A stretch of 64,000 nt of DNA, from contig CAVZTE010000002.1 of NCBI GenBank assembly GCA_963778165.1, forward strand, positions 62,001 to 126,000, read 5' to 3'. How positions within the stretch are numbered: the stretch's first letter is position 1; each line of letters begins with the position of its first letter. This stretch comes from Bog-756 sp963778165 (GTDB lineage: Bacteria > Actinomycetota > Acidimicrobiia > Acidimicrobiales > RAAP-2). The position numbers and the translations under genes were made by a program. Below the pieces are notes generated by a model that was not told the origin of the DNA, made no database searches, and saw only the letters and a program-made list of their open reading frames with translations. Below are positions 46,486 through 54,995 of the stretch, piece after piece.

Positions 46486-47682
46486 ATGGCTGACGACGCG
46501 ACGCTGGTAGACGATCGGACGAGTCAACTGCTCGACGAGATCGATCCGAACACGGCCACGGCCGAGGAGTTCCGGTCCCGTCAGTTCGACCTCGGGCTGG
46601 CCTGGGTCTCGTTTCCCGTTGGGTCCGGCGGACTGAATGTGGCTCCTGGCCTGCAGCGACAGGTCGACCGCCGCCTGGGGGAGGCCGGGGCCAAGCCCCC
46701 CGGGGCCCGTGAGTTCTTCGGGCTGACCATGGCCGGTCCCACCGTGGTCTCCCACGGATCCGAGGAGTTGCGTGAGCGTCTCCTGCGACCGACCTTCACC
46801 GGTGAGGAGGCCTGGTGCCAGCTGTTCAGTGAGCCCGGAGCCGGCTCCGACCTGGCCGGCCTGGCCACCCGGGCCCTGCGGGACGGTGACGAGTGGGTGA
46901 TCACCGGTCAGAAGGTGTGGAACACCCTGGCCCACATCGCCGACCGGGGCATGCTGGTGGCCCGCACCGACCCCGAGGCGCCCAAGCACAAGGGCCTCAC
47001 CTACTTCGCCCTGGACATGCACGCTCCGGGCGTCGAGGTACGCCCCCTGCGGCAGATGACCGGCGAGGCCGAGTTCAACGAGGTGTACATCACCGAGGTG
47101 CGGGTCCCCGACGCCGACCGGGTCGGCGACGTGGGCGAGGGGTGGCGGGTGGCCATGACCACGCTGTCCAACGAGCGCACCACCATCGGCGGTGGCACCG
47201 GTCCTCCGGTCCGGGGCTCGGGGGCCATCGCCGAGGCCCTGCGGATCTGGGAGGGGTCCGGCACCCGTCGGACGCCGGTGGACCGCGATCGGCTCATGCG
47301 GCTGTGGATCGAGTCCGAGGTGCTGCGGCTCAACAACCTGCGGGCCAGTCAGAACCGGAAGGTCGGCAACCCGGGCCCCGAGGGCTCCATCGCCAAGCTG
47401 ATGTTCGCCGAAGTGAACAAGCGGGTCTACGAGCTGTGCATCGACCTCCTGGGGGCCGACGGCATGATCGGCTACGACTACACCATGCGACGGGCCGAGT
47501 CGCTGGGCCTGGTGGGCCCGGCCGGTTCGTCCCGCAAGATGTTCATCCGGTCCCGGGCCAACTCCATCGAAGGGGGCACCTCGGAGATCCAGCGCAACAT
47601 CCTGGGCGAACGCATCCTCGGGCTTCCTGGCGACGTCCGGGTGGACAAGGACATGGCGTGGTCCAAGGTCCCGAGGAATTGA
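46486..47682 (+). CDS. Acyl-CoA dehydrogenase
   Basis: A 398-residue flavoenzyme of the acyl-CoA dehydrogenase family. CQLFSEPGAGSDLAGL and WVITGQKVWNTLAHIAD are the FAD/substrate motifs; RSRANSIEGGTSEIQRNILGERIL is the C-terminal FAD-binding helix, with Glu of IEGGTSE close to the usual catalytic base position. It resembles the actinobacterial FadE branch acting on long or sterol-derived acyl-CoAs. The start ATG 46486 has TATGTT 8 nt upstream. The thioesterase gene begins 28 bp downstream, so a small lipid-degradation operon is likely. Confidence 0.9.
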   Translation: MADDATLVDDRTSQLLDEIDPNTATAEEFRSRQFDLGLAWVSFPVGSGGLNVAPGLQRQVDRRLGEAGAKPPGAREFFGLTMAGPTVVSHGSEELRERLLRPTFTGEEAWCQLFSEPGAGSDLAGLATRALRDGDEWVITGQKVWNTLAHIADRGMLVARTDPEAPKHKGLTYFALDMHAPGVEVRPLRQMTGEAEFNEVYITEVRVPDADRVGDVGEGWRVAMTTLSNERTTIGGGTGPPVRGSGAIAEALRIWEGSGTRRTPVDRDRLMRLWIESEVLRLNNLRASQNRKVGNPGPEGSIAKLMFAEVNKRVYELCIDLLGADGMIGYDYTMRRAESLGLVGPAGSSRKMFIRSRANSIEGGTSEIQRNILGERILGLPGDVRVDKDMAWSKVPRN

Positions 47683-47710
47683 TCCCCGAGCGCGCCCGGA
47701 CCACGTTCTC

Positions 47711-48520
47711 ATGACCAACGCCGAGCAGTTCCTCGGCATGGAGCAGGTGGGCGACGACCGGCACTGGCGGTTGGCGGTGGTCCCCGAGCTGTCCACCCCG
47801 GGGAACTTCCTGTTCGGGGGGTGCGGGCTGGGCGCGGCCCTGGTGGCCCTGGAGCGCGCCTCGGGTCGTCCCACGGTGTGGTCGACGGCCCAGTACCTGT
47901 CGTACGCCCCCACCCACACCGACCTCGACCTCACCGTGACCCTGGCCGCCGAGGGCCGACGGGTCACCCAGGGACGGGTGGTGGGCCGGGTGGGGGACAA
48001 GGAGATCCTCACCGTGAACGGCGCCGTCGGCCTGCCCAGCACCCTCGACGTCGGCGGGGTCTGGATCACCCCGCCCGAGGTTCCCCCACCCGACGACTGT
48101 CCACCCCGACGGCTTCCCAACTTCACGGTGGCCTCCATCTTCGACCGCATCGACGTGCGGCTGGCCCGGGGCCGGTCGTTCGAGGAGATCGATGCCGGCC
48201 TCGGGATCCCCGGTGATGCCAACAGCGCCCTCTGGGCCCGGGTGCCCGGGCATCTCGAGCCGTCGGCGGCCACGCTGGCCATCATCGGCGACTACGTCAC
48301 CGGGGCGGTGTCCCAGCCCCTGGGCCGGCGGGTCATGTCCCGGAGCCTCGACAACACCCTGCGGATGGTCCGGGTGGTGCCGACCGAGTGGGTGCTGTGT
48401 GACATCCGCATCCACGCCCTGGTGGGCGGGTACGGACAGGGCGTGGCCCATCTGTGGTCGCAGGACGGCGAGCTGTTGGCCACGGCCAGCCAGTCGATGA
48501 GCATCCGCCTGTGGGATTGA
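47711..48520 (+). CDS. Acyl-CoA thioesterase (TesB-like double hotdog)
   Basis: A 269-residue protein with two hotdog halves, as in TesB. FLFGGCGLGAALVALERASG and VWSTAQYLSYAPTHTDLDLTVTL form the first half; GDYVTGAVSQPLGRRVMSRSLDNTLRMV and GGYGQGVAHLWSQDGELLATASQS form the second, with the Asp and Gln usual for the TesB site. It should cleave acyl-CoA thioesters. It follows the acyl-CoA dehydrogenase by 28 bp and is probably cotranscribed with it. Chain-length preference unknown. Confidence 0.85.
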   Translation: MTNAEQFLGMEQVGDDRHWRLAVVPELSTPGNFLFGGCGLGAALVALERASGRPTVWSTAQYLSYAPTHTDLDLTVTLAAEGRRVTQGRVVGRVGDKEILTVNGAVGLPSTLDVGGVWITPPEVPPPDDCPPRRLPNFTVASIFDRIDVRLARGRSFEEIDAGLGIPGDANSALWARVPGHLEPSAATLAIIGDYVTGAVSQPLGRRVMSRSLDNTLRMVRVVPTEWVLCDIRIHALVGGYGQGVAHLWSQDGELLATASQSMSIRLWD

Positions 48521-48521
48521 C

Positions 48522-48648
48522 GCAGCACCAGGACACGCAGCACCAGAACACACAGCACCAGAACACGCAGCACCAGCACACGCAGCACGCTCAGAACAGG
48601 CAGCATGCGCAGCACGCTCAGAACACGCAGCACACGCAGACAAGGGAG
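48522..48648. repeat. 15-bp tandem repeat array 3' of thioesterase gene
   Basis: Immediately after the thioesterase TGA (48518-48520) are four near-identical 15-bp units, GCAGCACCAGAACAC-like (48522-48581), then degenerate 11-18 bp relatives to about 48648. The array reaches to within a few bases of the ribosome-binding site of the LLM gene. There are no unique spacers. Confidence 0.9.
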
Positions 48649-48653
48649 ATCCG

Positions 48654-49703
48654 ATGAAGATCAGCACCGTGCTCAGCTACGCCGGCGGATTCCGCCAGGC
48701 GGCCGCGGAGGTGGCCGAACAGGAGAAGGCCGGCCTGGACCTGGTGTGGGTGGCCGAGGCCTACGGCCTGGACGGGCCCAGCATGATGGGGTACCTGGCC
48801 GCCCTCACCGAGCGGGTGGAGATCGGCTCGGCCATCCTGCCCATCTACACCCGGACGCCGACTCTCATCGCCATGACCGCCGCCGGCCTGGACACCCTCT
48901 CGGAAGGCCGGTTCCATCTCGGACTGGGCTCATCGGGCCCCCAGGTCATCGAGGGTTGGCACGGGGTCCCGTTCTCGGCGCCCATCGGCCGGACCCGGGA
49001 GATCATCGAGATCTGCCGCCAGGTCTGGGAACGCCAGGCCCCGCTGGTGCATGAGGGGACCTACTACTCGATGCCGCTCCCGGCCGACCAGGGCACCGGG
49101 TTGGGCAAGGCCCTCAAGATCATCGCCCATCCGGTGCGTTCCTCCATCCCGGTGTGGGTGGCCGCCCTGGGCGAGAAGAACGTGGCCATGACGGCCGAAG
49201 TGGCCAACGGCTGGATCCCCATGCTCTTCATGCCGGAGAAGGCCCGCTCGGTGTGGGGTGCCTCCCTCGATGCCGGGGCGGCCAAGCGCGATCCGGCCCT
49301 CGGGCCGCTGCAGATCACGGTGGGCGGCCTGCTGGCCATCGGGGAGGGCGATGAGGTGATCGCCCTGCGCAACCTGGCCCGGCCCATGGTGGCCCTGTAC
49401 GTCGGGGGGATGGGGGCCAAGGGCAAGAACTTCTACAACGACGTGGTCAGGCGCTACGGCTTCGAGGAGGCCGCCGAGAAGATCCAGGACCTGTACCTGG
49501 AGGGCAAGAAGGCCGAAGCCGAGGCCCTGGTGCCCGACGAGCTGTTGGAGGCCACCTCACTGTGCGGGCCCGCCAGCTACGTGGCCGAGCGCATCGCCGG
49601 CTTCGCCCAGGCGGGCGTGACCCATCTGCAGGTGATCCCGGTGCCGCTGGGCGAGCAGCGCCCGGTGGATCTCATCGCCACGGTCAAGGACCTGGCCGGC
49701 TGA
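48654..49703 (+). CDS. LLM-class F420-dependent oxidoreductase
   Basis: A 349-residue luciferase-like TIM-barrel protein. AGLDLVWVAEAYGLDGPSMMGYLAA, VEIGSAILPIYTRTPTLIAMTAAGLD, EGRFHLGLGSSGPQVIEGWHG and FEEAAEKIQDLYLEGKK are typical of the F420-dependent LLM group with Rv3520c-like length. The enzyme should use reduced F420 to reduce an unknown substrate. GGAG sits 5 nt before ATG 48654, just after the repeat array. Together with the PPOX protein at 39851 it suggests an F420-using host. Confidence 0.88.
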   Translation: MKISTVLSYAGGFRQAAAEVAEQEKAGLDLVWVAEAYGLDGPSMMGYLAALTERVEIGSAILPIYTRTPTLIAMTAAGLDTLSEGRFHLGLGSSGPQVIEGWHGVPFSAPIGRTREIIEICRQVWERQAPLVHEGTYYSMPLPADQGTGLGKALKIIAHPVRSSIPVWVAALGEKNVAMTAEVANGWIPMLFMPEKARSVWGASLDAGAAKRDPALGPLQITVGGLLAIGEGDEVIALRNLARPMVALYVGGMGAKGKNFYNDVVRRYGFEEAAEKIQDLYLEGKKAEAEALVPDELLEATSLCGPASYVAERIAGFAQAGVTHLQVIPVPLGEQRPVDLIATVKDLAG

Positions 49704-49733
49704 ACCAGGCGATCGGGCCGGGCCCGGGCCGGG

Positions 49734-49750
49734 TCCGGGCTGAGCCCGGA
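49734..49750. terminator. GC-rich inverted repeat between convergent genes
   Basis: TCCGGG-CTGAG-CCCGGA gives a 6-bp stem with a 5-nt loop, inside an extremely GC-rich 84-bp spacer between the LLM gene and the convergent cNMP-binding protein gene. There is no U-tract. It may act as a bidirectional terminator. Confidence 0.35.
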
Positions 49751-49787
49751 ATGAGTCGGGGCCCGGCGGGACCTGAGCCCCCAGCGC

Positions 49788-50783
49788 TCAGGAGTCCTCG
49801 GCCCCGTGGCCCTTGGCCAGCTCCCGCAGCTGCTCTTTGTCCATGACGTGGTGAGCCACTACGGCCACCCGGCACCCGGTGACGGCCACCAGCGTCGAGT
49901 TGCGGGTTCCGCCCTCGATGCCGGCCCGCTCTCCGAGCACTGCCCCCGGGCCGTACTCGGCGATCCGTTCTCCGCCCTTCTCCACCCGCATCACGCCGTC
50001 GAGGATCAAGAACACGTCCGTGCCGGCCTGACCTTCTTCCACCAGGGTCTCACCGGCCTTGAGGGTGCGGAACTTGGGCTTGCTCCCCTTGTCCATCATG
50101 TCGACCGAGAGGGCACGCTCCAGCGCCGTCTCGACCGCGGTGATGAGTGCCGGGGAGTCCTGATCCCCCCACGGGGTGTGCTTGCCGAACGACTTGCGGT
50201 ACCAGTCGCGGAAGTCGGTCAGGCCGGACTTGGCGGCCAGACGGCCGTCGCCGTCGAAGACCCAGTGGCGGGGAAAACGGCTGGCTCCGAGGACCTCGAA
50301 CTCCGGTGGCCCGTCGGCGTGGAGGGTGAGGCTGAGGGTCGACCACACCAGGGGGGCCTGCCACTGGATGAAGGGGCGGCGCTTGACCCGGCGCGGGGCG
50401 GGGAGGCCGGTACGACCCCCGGCGGTCTGGGTGAACCGGACCCAGCTCGGCCCCACTTCCGGCGGCCCCTGGAGGTCGGGCAGCGCCACGGCCTCGAACT
50501 CCCGCTTGAAGCGGGCCACGCCGGCCGTGGTCGAGCCCATCCGCCCACCGCCCGAGTAGCCATGGCCGGTGATCTTGCCGTTGTCGTCGACCTCGATCCA
50601 CGCCGAGAGCAGGTTGGCGAAGCGGAAGCGGTCGGCCTTCCTCAGCTCCTCGAGGTCCTCGATGACATCGGGCGGTGGATCGTCGTAGTGGGTGAACCCG
50701 GCATCAAAGGCCACCCGGGTGGCGCCGCGAACCGCCTCCGATGGAATCCAGGACAGCGAAGTGACCGAACTCTCGACTCGCAT
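49788..50783 (-). CDS. Protein with C-terminal cyclic-nucleotide-binding domain
   Basis: A 331-residue protein. The last 110 residues form a CRP-type cNMP-binding domain (KAGETLVEEGQAGTDVFLILDG, RIAEYGPGAVLGERAGIEGG and RNSTLVAV), with the Glu/Arg pair of the phosphate-binding cassette. There is no helix-turn-helix, so it is not a transcription factor. The first 220 residues (WIPSEAVRGATRVAFDAGFTHYD, SAWIEVDDNGKITGHGYSGGG, RRPFIQWQAPLVWSTLSL) form a conserved domain I do not recognise. ATG 50783 is preferred; GTG 50819 is possible. Probably a cyclic-nucleotide-gated regulator or enzyme. Confidence 0.72.
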   Translation of the reverse strand: MRVESSVTSLSWIPSEAVRGATRVAFDAGFTHYDDPPPDVIEDLEELRKADRFRFANLLSAWIEVDDNGKITGHGYSGGGRMGSTTAGVARFKREFEAVALPDLQGPPEVGPSWVRFTQTAGGRTGLPAPRRVKRRPFIQWQAPLVWSTLSLTLHADGPPEFEVLGASRFPRHWVFDGDGRLAAKSGLTDFRDWYRKSFGKHTPWGDQDSPALITAVETALERALSVDMMDKGSKPKFRTLKAGETLVEEGQAGTDVFLILDGVMRVEKGGERIAEYGPGAVLGERAGIEGGTRNSTLVAVTGCRVAVVAHHVMDKEQLRELAKGHGAEDS

Positions 50784-50857
50784 TGCCCCATTCTGTACCG
50801 GTTCGGGCTTGTTTGCCACCGAACCGTCGGCCCACCTGGGCCTTTCTCAGCCTTTTC

Positions 50858-51247
50858 TCAGTCTTCGGAGACCAGGTCGTCCTCGGGCGCCAGGTCCTCC
50901 TCCGACAGGCCCAGGGACTCCAGGGCCAGCAGGGTGTCCAGCTGGGCGGCCATGCTCTCGATCTCGTCGGCCTCGTAGTAGTTCCGGTTGAGCGTCAGCG
51001 ACAACTGCTCCTGCACCAGGGCCAGGGCGTCCTCTGCGGCCGCGGCGGCGTCGTACACCGAGAACAACTTGGCCTGCATGGCCTGGGCCGACACGAACCG
51101 GGTGCCCCGGCTCTGGGCCTCGGAGGGGAGGGTCCGGAGGACGTCACCCGGGGTGCGCTCCACCGGCACGGTGTCTGCAGCAGGCACGGCGGCTGCAGCG
51201 CCCTCTTCGATCTCTGTCTGCTCGCTGGTCGTCTGGTCCTTGGTCAT
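50858..51247 (-). CDS. Small acidic coiled-coil hypothetical protein
   Basis: A 129-residue acidic protein. After a Thr/Glu/Ala-rich leader, residues 50-115 form helices (RFVSAQAMQAKLFSVYDAAAAAEDALALV, then YYEADEIESMAAQLDTLLAL), ending in a run of Glu and Asp. AAGGG sits 8 nt before ATG 51247. It follows the cNMP-binding protein gene by 74 bp in the opposite order of transcription, so it is upstream on the same strand and could be its operon partner. Function unknown. Confidence 0.62.
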   Translation of the reverse strand: MTKDQTTSEQTEIEEGAAAAVPAADTVPVERTPGDVLRTLPSEAQSRGTRFVSAQAMQAKLFSVYDAAAAAEDALALVQEQLSLTLNRNYYEADEIESMAAQLDTLLALESLGLSEEDLAPEDDLVSED

Positions 51248-51722
51248 CTGTCCATCCCTTCGCCCCGTGCCGTTACCGGCTATTCATCATCTATCTGGTG
51301 CGTACAACACCGGGTTGAGCCTCCCTCTTCCATATCCTCTCCCCATCGTTCCCTGGCTGGGGCGATGGTCACCGGTCCCGGCCGGCCCGGTCCAACAGGT
51401 ACGTCGGCCTGGCCGGGACGTATCTTGACGCCTACGGCCCACAAAACGGCCCACAAAACGGCCCAGAGAAGCGTCGTACTGGCACCGACCGCCCCTTGAA
51501 CACCCGTCACCCGGAACCACCCCTTGAACACCCGGAACAGGGCACCAGGAACACAGAGGGCGCGGCGGCCCCCGGCGCCGTGATCCCTGCGTCGAGACCG
51601 GACCTCGACACCCGACCACGAGACCCGACCTGCGCCCCCGACCACGAGGAGAGTGGCGTCGGCCCAGGTCCCGACGGTAGAACTTCGGTGGTGAAACCGT
51701 CGTCCCCAGGCCCGGCCCGGCC
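51248..51722. other. Divergent intergenic region with short repeats
   Basis: A 475-bp spacer with no gene seen. It contains 2.6 copies of a 12-bp unit ACGGCCCACAAA (51434-51465) and two copies of CCCCTTGAACACCCG 28 bp apart (51492-51506, 51520-51534). An AT-rich patch (TATTCATCATCTATC, near 51281) could hold the promoter of the acidic protein gene. Confidence 0.5.
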
Positions 51723-53162
51723 GTGAGCTCCGTGGATGCGGTGGTGGTGGGGTCAGGGCCCAACGGGCTGGCCGCGGCGGTGACGCTGGCCACGGCGGGA
51801 CTGTCGGTGACCGTGGTCGAGGGCGCCGATCAGCCCGGGGGAGGGTGCCGGACCGAAGAGCTCACCCTGCCCGGCTTCCGCCACGACGTGTGCTCGGCGG
51901 TCCACCCCATGGCCCTGGTGTCCCCGTTCTTCCTGCAACCGGCCTTCGACGGCCTGCGCCAATCGCTGTGCCAACCGCCGGTCCCGTTCGCCCAGCCGCT
52001 CGACGGTGGCCGGGCGGTGGCGGCCTACCGGTCGCTGGAGGAGACGGCGGCCGCTCTGGGCCAGGACGGGTCCACCTACCGCCGGTTGATGGAGCCGCTG
52101 GTCCGCAACAGCCAGTCCATCGCCGACGACGTGCTGGGCCCGCTCCGCTCCTTTCCCAGCCATCCGGTGGCTCTGGCCCGGTTCGGGCTCCCCGGCCTGG
52201 TGCCCCTGAACCTGCTGGTGAAGCGGTTCCACCACGAGGAGGCCAAGGCCCTGCTGGCCGGGGTGGGGGCCCACTCCATGTCGTTGACCGCCCCGCTCAC
52301 CACGGCGTTCGGCACGCTGCTGGCCATGACCGCCCACTCGGTGGGCTGGCCCGTGGTGGCCGGGGGCAGCTCGGCCATCACCACCGCCATGACCGCGGAG
52401 CTGGAGCGGTTGGGCGGGACGGTGACCACCGGGCAGTGGGTGCGCTCCCTGTCGGAGCTCCCCCCGTCCACCGCGGTGCTCCTCGACACCTCGCCCAGGG
52501 GCCTGGTCGAGTTGGCCGGGGACGTCCTGCCCGACCGCTACCGGCGATCCCTCCGCCGGTTCCGGTACGGACCGGGGGTGTGCAAGGTGGACTGGGCCCT
52601 GTCCGGACCGGTCCCGTGGAGCGCCGAGGCCTGCCGCCAGGCCGGCACCGTGCACCTGGGCGGGACCTTCGCCGAAGTGGAGGCCAGCGAGACCGAGGTC
52701 AATGCCGGGCTCCATCCGGAGCGCCCGTACTGCATCATCGTCCAGGCCGGTGTGGCCGACCCCTCCCGGGCCCCCGCCGGCCAGCAGGCGCTGTGGGGGT
52801 ACTGCCATGTGCCCTCGGGCTCCACCGTGGACATGACCGCGGCCATCGAGGCCCAGATCGAACGGTTCGCCCCCGGCTTCTCCGACCTGATCGTGGCCCG
52901 TGCGACCCTGACCGCGGCCGAAGAGGAGCGAAAGAATCCCAACTACGTGGGAGGCGACATCGCCGGGGGGGCCTCCAGCCTCATGCAGACGGTATTCCGC
53001 CCCACCCTGCAGTGGAACCCGTACCGGACGCCGCTGGAGGACGTCTATCTGTGCTCGGCCTCCACCGCCCCCGGCGGCGGTGTCCACGGGATGTGCGGGG
53101 TGTACGCGGCGCGCACCGTGCTCCACGACCACTTCGGAGGACCGGCGCCTCTCCGGGGCTGA
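51723..53162 (+). CDS. Phytoene-desaturase-like FAD oxidoreductase (PYROXD2 type)
   Basis: A 479-residue flavoprotein. AVVVGSGPNGLAAAVTLATAG binds FAD, GGGCRTEELTLPGFRHDVCSAVHPM follows, and the C-terminal motif is YLCSASTAPGGGVHGMCGVYAA. This is the CrtI/PYROXD2 superfamily, which desaturates or oxidises hydrophobic substrates. No carotenoid genes adjoin, so carotenoid desaturation is not supported. It starts at GTG 51723 without a clear Shine-Dalgarno. Substrate unknown. Confidence 0.85.
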   Translation: MSSVDAVVVGSGPNGLAAAVTLATAGLSVTVVEGADQPGGGCRTEELTLPGFRHDVCSAVHPMALVSPFFLQPAFDGLRQSLCQPPVPFAQPLDGGRAVAAYRSLEETAAALGQDGSTYRRLMEPLVRNSQSIADDVLGPLRSFPSHPVALARFGLPGLVPLNLLVKRFHHEEAKALLAGVGAHSMSLTAPLTTAFGTLLAMTAHSVGWPVVAGGSSAITTAMTAELERLGGTVTTGQWVRSLSELPPSTAVLLDTSPRGLVELAGDVLPDRYRRSLRRFRYGPGVCKVDWALSGPVPWSAEACRQAGTVHLGGTFAEVEASETEVNAGLHPERPYCIIVQAGVADPSRAPAGQQALWGYCHVPSGSTVDMTAAIEAQIERFAPGFSDLIVARATLTAAEEERKNPNYVGGDIAGGASSLMQTVFRPTLQWNPYRTPLEDVYLCSASTAPGGGVHGMCGVYAARTVLHDHFGGPAPLRG

Positions 53163-53380
53163 TCCGCTCCGGGAGGGGCGGTCGGGACCCGGTCCGCTCT
53201 CTGCGATGATGACCGGGTTGTATCGCGGGACCGGGGGCCGGAACGACCCCTGGGCCGGGACGAACCCGGAGCCGGTAGGACCCCAGGGGCGGCCCCGGGG
53301 GCGGCCGGACCCGCAGCCCACCCATACCCCGCCACCACCAGCACCGCCCGCCACACCAGCACCGAACGAAAGGACCGCAG

Positions 53381-54442
53381 ATGGAGTCCGGCATCACCGA
53401 CAGCGACCGAGCGGCCATGGTGCGGGCAGCCCTGGCGCGGGTCGGCCCCGAGGAGCTGAGGTCGGCCCTGTCTCTGGCCGCCGACGCCCGGTTTGCCGCT
53501 CCCACCGCAGTCACCAACGCCCTGAAGGCCCTGCGCAAGCACCGTGACCCGACCACCGTCGTGGACCGGCCCCAGTACCGGGCGGCCCTGCCGTACCTGG
53601 CCGCGGCGGTCTCCGACGACTGTCTGGCCCGGACCATCGAGGTGCTCGGCGACCATTCGGACGATCCCACCCGGGAACAGCTGCTGGAGGCGCTCGAGGA
53701 CGTAGCCGGGACCTTCTCGGAGGCCACCGTGCTGGTGATGCTGGCGTCGGTGGCCGACGGGGACATGCCGGCCTCCGACCTGTGCTTCGAGCTCCTGGCC
53801 GGGGACGGCCCGTTCGCCCTCAAGGACTGGGCCACCTTCGAAGCGGCCGCGGCCCCACCGCGGCCGGCGGTGGCCACCCGGTCGGGTGCCACCCCCGAAC
53901 AGCGCCAGGCCCGCCGGGAGAAGAAGGTCCGCGAGGCCGAGGAGCGCCGCAAGAAGGCCGAGGCGTCCCGCAAGGCCGGAGAGCAGCTGCGCCGGGAGCG
54001 CAAGAAGGAGCGCCAGACCTCCTCGTCGGCGCCCGGCGCCCCCACCGAGCGGCGGCCGGCCAGTGACGTGGTGCCCCGGGTCAATCGCCGGGCCATCCTG
54101 ACCCCCCTGCAGGAGGAGGAGTTCGACCGGCTCGACCCCCTGGCCGGTGCGGTGGTGTTCGCCTGGGTGCCCTTCGACCCCGCCGACCCGGAAGGGTCCG
54201 AAGGGAAGTCACGCCGATGCGTGGTGATAGCGGGCTCACCGGACCACCTGTTGGTCCGCCCCGGTTACTCCGAAGGGGGCTCGAAAAGCCGCGACTGGAA
54301 GTCGGTGGCGCTCCGGCACGGGAAGCAGGCCGGATTCGACCGTCCGACCTGGATCGACTCCGAGGCCCTCCGGGTCCCGCGCCAGCCCGACCAGGAGCCG
54401 GTCGGTCGACTGGCCCCCGAGGACTGGAACGCCCTCTGGTGA
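53381..54442 (+). CDS. Hypothetical protein with charged helix and SH3-like (PemK/MazF-like?) C-terminus
   Basis: A 353-residue protein. Residues 1-160 are an all-helical region; 165-215 are a highly charged Lys/Arg/Glu helix (EKKVREAEERRKKAEASRKA); the last 110 residues (GAVVFAWVPFDPAD, SRRCVVIAGSPDHLLVRPGYS, SRDWKSVALRHGKQAGFDRPTWID) have the strand order of a PemK/MazF-like barrel. AAAGGA precedes ATG 53381. If it is MazF-like there is no antitoxin gene beside it. The fold call is tentative; no known family is firmly matched. Confidence 0.6.
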   Translation: MESGITDSDRAAMVRAALARVGPEELRSALSLAADARFAAPTAVTNALKALRKHRDPTTVVDRPQYRAALPYLAAAVSDDCLARTIEVLGDHSDDPTREQLLEALEDVAGTFSEATVLVMLASVADGDMPASDLCFELLAGDGPFALKDWATFEAAAAPPRPAVATRSGATPEQRQARREKKVREAEERRKKAEASRKAGEQLRRERKKERQTSSSAPGAPTERRPASDVVPRVNRRAILTPLQEEEFDRLDPLAGAVVFAWVPFDPADPEGSEGKSRRCVVIAGSPDHLLVRPGYSEGGSKSRDWKSVALRHGKQAGFDRPTWIDSEALRVPRQPDQEPVGRLAPEDWNALW

Positions 54443-54469
54443 CCATGGTCCCCGAGCGCCCGGGCCTAG

Positions 54470-54485
54470 TGCATTGCAATATGCA
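54470..54485. promoter_or_regulatory. TGCAT-N6-ATGCA operator candidate
   Basis: Inverted repeat TGCAT-TGCAAT-ATGCA directly upstream of the -10 box of the HxlR gene. Its position suits autoregulation by the HxlR dimer, which binds such short symmetrical sites. The internal TTGCAA is also a palindrome. Confidence 0.4.
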
Positions 54486-54491
54486 ACCCAG

Positions 54492-54497
54492 TACACT
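54492..54497 (+). promoter_or_regulatory. TACACT -10 box, leaderless promoter of HxlR gene
   Basis: TACACT ends 6 nt before ATG 54504, in the only AT-rich stretch of the region. Transcription should begin at the start codon. The preceding inverted repeat overlaps where a -35 box would lie. Confidence 0.6.
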
Positions 54498-54503
54498 GTA
54501 GGC

Positions 54504-54995
54504 ATGCGTCGCAAGAGCTTCGAGGAGATGAACTGCTCGGTGGCCCAGACCCTGGAGGTGGTGGGCGAGTGGTGGACCATGCTGATCGTGAGGGACAGCT
54601 TCCTCGGGATCACCCGGTTCGATGACTTTCAGGAGCGGTTGGGGATCTCCCGGAACATCCTGTCGGACCGACTGGACCACCTGGTCGAGCGGGGCGTCCT
54701 TATCAAGGTGCCGTACCAGGAGCATCCGGTGCGCTACGACTACCGCCTGACCGACAAGGGCCGTGATCTCTGGCTGGTCCTGACGGCCATGCGCCAGTGG
54801 GGCGATCGATGGGAAGCCGCTGAGGGGGCGCCGGTGGAGATCGAGCACCGGGCCTGTGGTCACCAGACCGACGTCGTGGCCACCTGCTCGTCGTGCGGTG
54901 AGCCCCTCGATGCCCGCTCGGTGCGGGCCCGACCGGGCCCCGGCGCCCAGCACCGACCGGCCGAGGCCCTCCTGCCTCCGGCCCGCATCTCCTGA
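54504..54995 (+). CDS. HxlR-family transcriptional regulator
   Basis: A 163-residue winged-helix regulator. CSVAQTLEVVGEWWTMLIVRD, FDDFQERLGISRNILSDRLDHLVERGVL and YRLTDKGRDLWLVL cover the HxlR domain, with the usual Cys at residue 11 that can sense thiol-reactive compounds. The C-terminus adds a CGHQTDVVATCSSCG segment, probably a small metal site. It starts at ATG 54504 behind a leaderless promoter with an overlapping inverted repeat. Its target is not evident; autoregulation is the best guess. Confidence 0.88.
   Translation: MRRKSFEEMNCSVAQTLEVVGEWWTMLIVRDSFLGITRFDDFQERLGISRNILSDRLDHLVERGVLIKVPYQEHPVRYDYRLTDKGRDLWLVLTAMRQWGDRWEAAEGAPVEIEHRACGHQTDVVATCSSCGEPLDARSVRARPGPGAQHRPAEALLPPARIS

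Noticed and set aside
44473..48285. A 1270-codon minus-strand open frame running past the aminotransferase gene across pdxH, the acyl-CoA dehydrogenase and the thioesterase
   Set aside because: Only the part from 45687 to 44473 matches a protein family. The remainder lies opposite three well-recognised plus-strand genes and has the skewed composition of GC-rich antisense frames.
51723..53162. Carotenoid desaturase crtI
   Set aside because: It shares the flavin motifs of the superfamily, but there is no crtB or other carotenoid gene, and the sequence looks closer to PYROXD2-type proteins.
51753..53354. A 533-codon minus-strand open frame opposite the phytoene-desaturase-like gene
   Set aside because: The plus strand encodes a clear flavoenzyme with start and stop; the antisense frame is His/Gly/Arg/Pro-rich with no motif.
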